A stretch of DNA of 64,000 bases. Source: an uncultured Collinsella sp. Its GTDB lineage: Bacteria; Actinomycetota; Coriobacteriia; Coriobacteriales; Coriobacteriaceae. Of the stretch, positions 59,518 through 64,000 are shown piece by piece (the stretch's first letter is position 1; each line of letters starts with the position of its first letter). Below the pieces are notes generated by a model that was not told the DNA's origin, ran no database searches, and saw only the letters and a program-made list of their open reading frames with translations. A program made the translations under genes and the position numbers. The stretch covers positions 1 to 64,000 of the forward strand of contig UQLC01000013.1 of NCBI GenBank assembly GCA_900541795.1, read 5' to 3'.

Positions 59518-60924
59518 ATGGCAGGAAACATGCAGGACAACTTTGACGAGAACGGCAACCCCATCCGCTGCTCCTTCTGCGGAAAAGAGCAGGGTCAGGT
59601 CCGTCGTCTCGTAAAGGGTCCGACCAACATCTTTATCTGTGACGAGTGCGTTGCCGCCTGCTCCGAGATCCTTGAGGAGTCGCTTGCTTCGGACTTTATG
59701 GACGCTGCCCGCAACGGCAAGCTGCCGGGCTTCCTCAACGACCACGGCCAGGCTGCATCCCAGCCCGCCGTGGACCCCGAGACCGAGGGCTTTGAGCTCG
59801 AGGACGACCGTCAGGTCATCACGCACGTGCCGACGCCGCACGAGATCTATGACGAGCTTTCGGCCTATGTTATGGGTCAGGAGGACGCCAAGCGCGCCAT
59901 GTCGGTGGCCGTGTACAACCACTATCGCCGCGTGATTGAGGGCGGCGCTGCGGTGTCTGCCTTTGATGACGACATGGGCTCGCAGTTCGATGACGATATG
60001 GACGAGGTAGAGCTCGCCAAGTCCAACATTTTGCTGCTCGGTCCCACCGGTACCGGCAAGACGCTGCTCGCCCAGACGCTCGCGCGAATCCTCGAGGTGC
60101 CGTTTGCCATCGCCGACGCCACTGCGCTCACCGAGGCCGGTTACGTGGGCGAGGACGTGGAGAACATCCTGCTCAAGCTTATCAACGCCGCCGATGGCGA
60201 TATTGAGCGCGCTCAGGTGGGCATCATCTACGTGGACGAGATCGACAAGATCGCCCGCAAGGCCGAGAACCTCTCCATCACCCGCGATGTTTCGGGCGAA
60301 GGTGTTCAGCAGGCGCTACTGAAGATTCTTGAGGGCACGGTGGCAAGCGTTCCGCCCACCGGCGGCCGCAAACATCCCCAGCAGGAGCTGTTGCAGATCG
60401 ACACGACCAACATCCTGTTCATCTGCGGCGGTGCCTTTGTGGGCCTGGACAAGATCATCGCCGACCGCGTGGGCAACAAGGGCGTGGGCTTTAACTCCGA
60501 GATCGCCGGCCCCACTTCGGTCGACGAGAACGACCTGCTGCGCCAGGTGCTCCCGCAGGACCTCAACGCCTTTGGCATGATCCCCGAGTTCGTGGGCCGT
60601 ACGCCCGTCGTCACCCAGACGCAGGCGCTCGACGAGGACGACCTGGTGTCGATTCTGACCGAGCCCAAGAACGCCGTGGTGCGTCAGTACCGCAAGATGT
60701 TCCAGCTCGAAGACGTTGAGCTTGAGTTTGAGGATGCCGCCCTGCATGAGATCGCCCGTATGGCGCTTGCCCGCAAGACCGGCGCCCGCGGCCTGCGCTC
60801 CATCTGCGAGGACGTGCTGCAGCAGACGATGTTCGACCTCCCCAGCGAGGAGGGTGTTGCCAAGGTCGTCGTGACCGAAGCCTCCGTAAAGGGCGAAGAG
60901 CAGCCCCAACGCATCTACGGGTAA
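59518..60924 (+). CDS. clpX: ATP-dependent Clp protease ATP-binding subunit ClpX
   Basis: 468 residues, AAA+ unfoldase. The N-terminal zinc-binding domain uses C18, C21, C41 and C44 (CSFC, CDEC). Walker A is GPTGTGKT at 175-182, and the Walker B sequence IIYVDEIDKIA follows. The segment between the zinc domain and AAA+ core carries an acidic insert (about 146-166). Co-transcribed with clpP. Confidence 0.96.
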   Translation: MAGNMQDNFDENGNPIRCSFCGKEQGQVRRLVKGPTNIFICDECVAACSEILEESLASDFMDAARNGKLPGFLNDHGQAASQPAVDPETEGFELEDDRQVITHVPTPHEIYDELSAYVMGQEDAKRAMSVAVYNHYRRVIEGGAAVSAFDDDMGSQFDDDMDEVELAKSNILLLGPTGTGKTLLAQTLARILEVPFAIADATALTEAGYVGEDVENILLKLINAADGDIERAQVGIIYVDEIDKIARKAENLSITRDVSGEGVQQALLKILEGTVASVPPTGGRKHPQQELLQIDTTNILFICGGAFVGLDKIIADRVGNKGVGFNSEIAGPTSVDENDLLRQVLPQDLNAFGMIPEFVGRTPVVTQTQALDEDDLVSILTEPKNAVVRQYRKMFQLEDVELEFEDAALHEIARMALARKTGARGLRSICEDVLQQTMFDLPSEEGVAKVVVTEASVKGEEQPQRIYG

Positions 60925-60947
60925 ACCAGCCAAAAACGTGCTTGCAA

Positions 60948-60984
60948 ATAGCCTCTGACCATCCGTGGTCGGAGGCTATTTTAT
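60948..60984 (+). terminator. clpPX terminator
   Basis: ATAGCCTCTGACC (60948-60960) with GGTCGGAGGCTAT (60967-60979), one G-U pair, followed by TTTTATAT. Confidence 0.88.
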
Positions 60985-61010
60985 ATATACGCAATAACCC
61001 CAACTACCTG

Positions 61011-61019
61011 TGTTATTCT
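61011..61019 (+). promoter_or_regulatory. valS promoter (extended -10)
   Basis: TGTTATTCT (TG-N-TATTCT). Start near 61026, giving a leader of about 110 nt that contains the hairpin at 61076-61115. Confidence 0.45.
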
Positions 61020-61075
61020 GTGTGTTTGTTTAAGCCTCAGCGAAGTCATATCAGACTGAAGTAATCGATACCTAA

Positions 61076-61115
61076 GGGGAGGAATGCAGACCCTGGCGGG
61101 CCTACATTCCTCCCC
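61076..61115 (+). promoter_or_regulatory. Leader hairpin upstream of valS
   Basis: GGGGAGGAATG (61076-61086) pairs perfectly with CATTCCTCCCC (61105-61115). It is 20 nt before the valS start, and no U-tract follows, so it is not a terminator. It sequesters a GGGGAGG sequence. It lacks T-box motifs. Confidence 0.55.
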
Positions 61116-61135
61116 GGCGGGACAGGGAGAGATAT

Positions 61136-63832
61136 ATGGAAGAGATGCCCAAGAATTACGATCCGTCGACCAACGAGCCGGCGATCCTGCAGAAGTGGCT
61201 CGACGGCGGCTACTACAAGCGCCGCGAGGGCGTGGGCGACTGCACCGTCACCATTCCGCCTCCCAACGTGACCGGCAAGCTCCACATGGGCCACGCTACC
61301 GACGACTCCATCCAGGACGCCATCATCCGTATGGCCCGCATGCGCGGCAAGTCCACGCGTTGGGTGCTCGGCACCGATCACGCCGGTATCGCCACGCAGA
61401 CCAAGGTCGACAAGAAGCTCAAGAGCGAGGGCATCAGCCGCCTGGAGATCGGTCGCGACAAGTTTGTCGAGGCTTGCTGGGATTGGACCCACGAGTACGG
61501 CGGCATCATCGTCGAGCAGATCAAGCGCATGGGCTGCTCCGTCGACTTCGATAACGAGCGCTTTACCATGGACGAGGACTACGCACAGGCCGTGCGCAAG
61601 GTCTTCTGCGATTGGTACCACGACGGCCTGATCTACCGTGGCAAGCGTATCGTTAACTGGTGCCCCAACTGCACCACCGCTATCTCGGACGACGAGGCCG
61701 AATATAAGGACGAGAAGGGCCACCTGTGGCACCTGCGCTACCCGCTGACCGAGCCGGTCAACGGCCAGGACTACATCGTCGTCGCCACCACGCGCCCCGA
61801 GACCATGCTCGGCGACACGGGCGTCGCCGTCTCCCCGAAGGATCCCGAGAAGGCCGCCTTCGTGGGTAAGACCGTCAAGCTTCCCATCGTTGACCGCGAG
61901 ATCCCCATCTTTGAGGATTGGCATGTCGATGCCAACTTTGGTTCCGGCTTCGTTAAGGTCACCCCGGCCCACGACCCCAACGACTACGCCATGGGCCAGG
62001 CCCACGACCTGCCGCAGATTAACATCTTCGACGAGCACGCGGTGGTCGTCGAGGGCTACGGCGAGTTCACCGGCATGAACCGCGACGAGTGCCGCGAGGC
62101 CGTCATCAAGTGGTTCGAGGAGCACGACCTGCTCGATCACGTCGAGGACCTCGATCACTCCGTCATGCATTGCTACCGTTGTGACTCCGCTCTGGAGCCG
62201 TGGCTGTCCGAGCAGTGGTTCGTCGCCGTCGACAAGCTCAAGGGGCCGGCGCTCGACGCCGTTAACTCCGGCAAGGTCACCTTCCACCCCGCGCGCTGGA
62301 CGCAGACCTATACCACTTGGATGGAGAACCTCAAGGACTGGTGCATCAGCCGCCAGCTGTGGTGGGGCCACCGCATCCCCGTGTTCTACTGCGAGGACTG
62401 TGGCTGGGAGGACGCCCTTACCGAGGACACCGACGTGTGCCCCAAGTGCGGCGGCCATCACGTGCACCAGGACGAGAACGTGCTGGACACCTGGTTCAGC
62501 TCGCAGCTGTGGACCTTCGCCACGCAGGGCTGGCCGCAAAAGCCGGAGCTGCTCGAGGGGCATCACCCCACGACGGCGCTCGTCACCGCGCGCGACATCA
62601 TCGCGCTGTGGGTCGCCCGCATGGTCATGAGCTCGTTGTACTTCCTGGACGAGGTGCCGTTTAAGGATGTCGTCATCTACCCGACGATTCTGGCCAAGGA
62701 CGGCAGCCGCATGTCCAAGTCCAAGGGCAACGGCGTTGACCCCATGGACCTCATTGGTATGTACGGCGCCGACGCCATGCGCTACAACCTGCTCACGCTG
62801 TGCACCACCAATCAGGACGTCAAGTTCGACGCGAACATCGACAAGAAGACCAAGAAGCTTATCGACAGCCCGCGCACCGACCAGGCCAAGTCGTTTGTGA
62901 CCAAGATCTGGAACGCCAGCCGCTTCCTGCTCATGAACATGGAGGGCTACACGCCCGGCGAGCCCGTCGTGGAGACGCCGGCCGACGCTTGGATGTTCAG
63001 CCGCCTGGCCAAGGCCGTGAAGATGGTCACCGAGGGTATTGAGAACTACACCTTTGGCGACATGGCCCGCGGCGTGCAGCAGTTCTTCTGGAACGAGGTC
63101 TGCGACTGGTACGTCGAGGTCACCAAGGCCCGTCTGAAGGGCGAGGGCCGTCTGCAGGCTCAGCGCAACCTGATCTTTGTGCTCGACACCTCCATTCGCC
63201 TGATGCACCCGCTCATGCCGTTTGTCACCGAGGAGATCTGGGACAACATGCCGGCGAGCGTGCTCGATCTGGACGCCGAGGGCAACGTGGACCGCGCCGA
63301 GGCGCTCATGATCGCCAAGTGGCCGGAGCCCGCCGACTACGCCAAGTACGTCGACGAGGACGCCGAGCGCGCGTTTGAGCTGTGCCGCACCGTCGTTTCC
63401 GCCGCCCGCGCCACGCGTTCGCGCTATCGCTTGAGCCCCAAGGCCGAGCTCGACGTGGTCGTGCGCGCTGGTGCCGAGGATATCGAGAAGCTCGAGAGCC
63501 TGCGCTCGACCATCGAGCCGCTGGCCAACACGTCTTCGCTGGTCATGGGTACTGACGTTGAGAAGCCGGCTGCGAGCATCGCCGTTGTTGATAGTGGCGT
63601 CGAGGTCTTTGTGGTGCTCGAGGGCAAGGTTGACCTTTTGGCCGAGAAGGCACGTCTGGAGAAGGAGATCGCCGCGGCCCAGAAGGAGCTCGCCGGCTGC
63701 GAGAAGACGCTTGCCAACGAGGGCTTTGTGGCCAAGGCCGCGCCCGCGGTGGTCCAGAAGAAGAGGGACCGTGCAGCTGAGCTCAAGGAGATCCTGGCGG
63801 CGCTGACTGCTCAGGTTGCTGACTTCTCGTAA
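61136..63832 (+). CDS. valS: Valyl-tRNA synthetase
   Basis: 898 residues, class Ia synthetase. HMGH at residues 50-53 and RMSKS at 525-529 are the HIGH and KMSKS motifs. The editing CP1 domain lies between (with TTRPETMLGDTGVAV), and a C-terminal coiled-coil (about 840-895) ends it, as in bacterial ValRS. RBS GGGAGAG. Confidence 0.96.
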   Translation: MEEMPKNYDPSTNEPAILQKWLDGGYYKRREGVGDCTVTIPPPNVTGKLHMGHATDDSIQDAIIRMARMRGKSTRWVLGTDHAGIATQTKVDKKLKSEGISRLEIGRDKFVEACWDWTHEYGGIIVEQIKRMGCSVDFDNERFTMDEDYAQAVRKVFCDWYHDGLIYRGKRIVNWCPNCTTAISDDEAEYKDEKGHLWHLRYPLTEPVNGQDYIVVATTRPETMLGDTGVAVSPKDPEKAAFVGKTVKLPIVDREIPIFEDWHVDANFGSGFVKVTPAHDPNDYAMGQAHDLPQINIFDEHAVVVEGYGEFTGMNRDECREAVIKWFEEHDLLDHVEDLDHSVMHCYRCDSALEPWLSEQWFVAVDKLKGPALDAVNSGKVTFHPARWTQTYTTWMENLKDWCISRQLWWGHRIPVFYCEDCGWEDALTEDTDVCPKCGGHHVHQDENVLDTWFSSQLWTFATQGWPQKPELLEGHHPTTALVTARDIIALWVARMVMSSLYFLDEVPFKDVVIYPTILAKDGSRMSKSKGNGVDPMDLIGMYGADAMRYNLLTLCTTNQDVKFDANIDKKTKKLIDSPRTDQAKSFVTKIWNASRFLLMNMEGYTPGEPVVETPADAWMFSRLAKAVKMVTEGIENYTFGDMARGVQQFFWNEVCDWYVEVTKARLKGEGRLQAQRNLIFVLDTSIRLMHPLMPFVTEEIWDNMPASVLDLDAEGNVDRAEALMIAKWPEPADYAKYVDEDAERAFELCRTVVSAARATRSRYRLSPKAELDVVVRAGAEDIEKLESLRSTIEPLANTSSLVMGTDVEKPAASIAVVDSGVEVFVVLEGKVDLLAEKARLEKEIAAAQKELAGCEKTLANEGFVAKAAPAVVQKKRDRAAELKEILAALTAQVADFS

Positions 63833-63851
63833 GGGTCACTGGGGGGCGCGT

Positions 63852-63952
63852 CCCGACGCTTTGCTCGCTACTGCGAACAGTCCTGCGCAAGACGGACAGC
63901 ACATTTAGTGCTGTCCTTTGCGTGCGGAACTTGTATCGAGCAAAGCGTCGGG
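63852..63952. repeat. Long-stem palindromic element downstream of valS
   Basis: CCCGACGCTTTGCTCG (63852-63867) pairs perfectly with CGAGCAAAGCGTCGGG (63937-63952). At the centre GGACAGCAC-ATTTA-GTGCTGTCC forms a second hairpin, with partial pairing between. It may act as valS terminator, but no T-tract follows. No sequence match to the other elements in this window. The rest of 63833-64000 has no gene. Confidence 0.75.
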
Positions 63953-64000
63953 CCGCTACCAGTTCGTTTACGTGGTCGTTTGCATCTGGTTGGTCAGGGC

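Noticed and set aside
60985..61135. T-box leader upstream of valS
   Set aside because: No AGGGUGGNACCGCG-like T-box sequence or specifier stem; only an 11-bp hairpin is present.
1..64000. CRISPR array or prophage
   Set aside because: No regularly spaced direct repeats, Cas genes, integrase or phage structural genes were found.

Overview
The window is about 64 kb of high-GC DNA with strong Shine-Dalgarno sites, frequent GTG and TTG starts, and short intergenic gaps. Gene content is that of a strict anaerobe: formate hydrogenlyase, selenocysteine machinery, a double-cubane reductase with its activase, and a fused molybdenum hydroxylase. Together with the protein styles and the many ~70-110 nt intergenic palindromes, this points to a Coriobacteriia gut actinobacterium, most likely Collinsella. 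That assignment is inference; the window contains no 16S gene.

Layout. 0-6.6 kb: rpiB, a cysteine desulfidase, a HAD phosphatase, rpsA, RNase P RNA, a YigZ protein and a C_GCAxxG_C_C protein. 6.7-13.3 kb: O-acetylhomoserine sulfhydrylase, an MFS exporter, xpt, a small GGQ ribosome-rescue factor, a lipid kinase and a ClC channel. 13.4-19 kb: molybdenum block (moeA, moaB/mog, modA, an unusually long modB, modC). 19.1-24.7 kb: double-cubane reductase and activase, then a selenium block (selD with an in-frame UGA, yedF, a DUF3343 protein, a cysteine desulfurase). 24.8-28.7 kb: brnQ, tRNA-Pro, tRNA-Gly, then a small variable patch with an AbiEi/DUF559-like gene between two hairpin repeats and a RelB/PIN toxin-antitoxin pair. 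29-44.5 kb: a complete formate hydrogenlyase locus: hydN-like, fdhF with Sec140, hyfABCDEFGHI, hycH, hycI and focA. 44.5-51.6 kb: an orphan molybdopterin oxidoreductase, selA, selB, selC (tRNA-Sec), mobA and a Cys-rich DUF3343 protein. 51.9-57.1 kb: gdhA and a two-gene xanthine-dehydrogenase-type hydroxylase. 57.2-63.8 kb: tRNA-Leu, tig, clpP, clpX and valS.

How it fits together. The Mod transporter, MoeA, MoaB/Mog and MobA supply the molybdenum cofactor. SelD, SelA, SelB and tRNA-Sec supply selenocysteine. Both converge on FdhF, a Mo/Sec enzyme that delivers formate electrons to the membrane-bound group 4 [NiFe] hydrogenase (Hyf); FocA moves formate, and HycH/HycI mature the hydrogenase. SelD is itself a UGA-decoded protein, so two in-frame UGA codons (21607-21609 and 30061-30063) must be read through; a naive caller would truncate or split both genes.

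Besides the genes, the window carries two families of long palindromes (four copies of a TTGCGGTGAAAT hairpin; two copies of an element whose loop contains CTCCTCTTTCGG) and two single-copy long-stem elements. These are the least explained sequences here.
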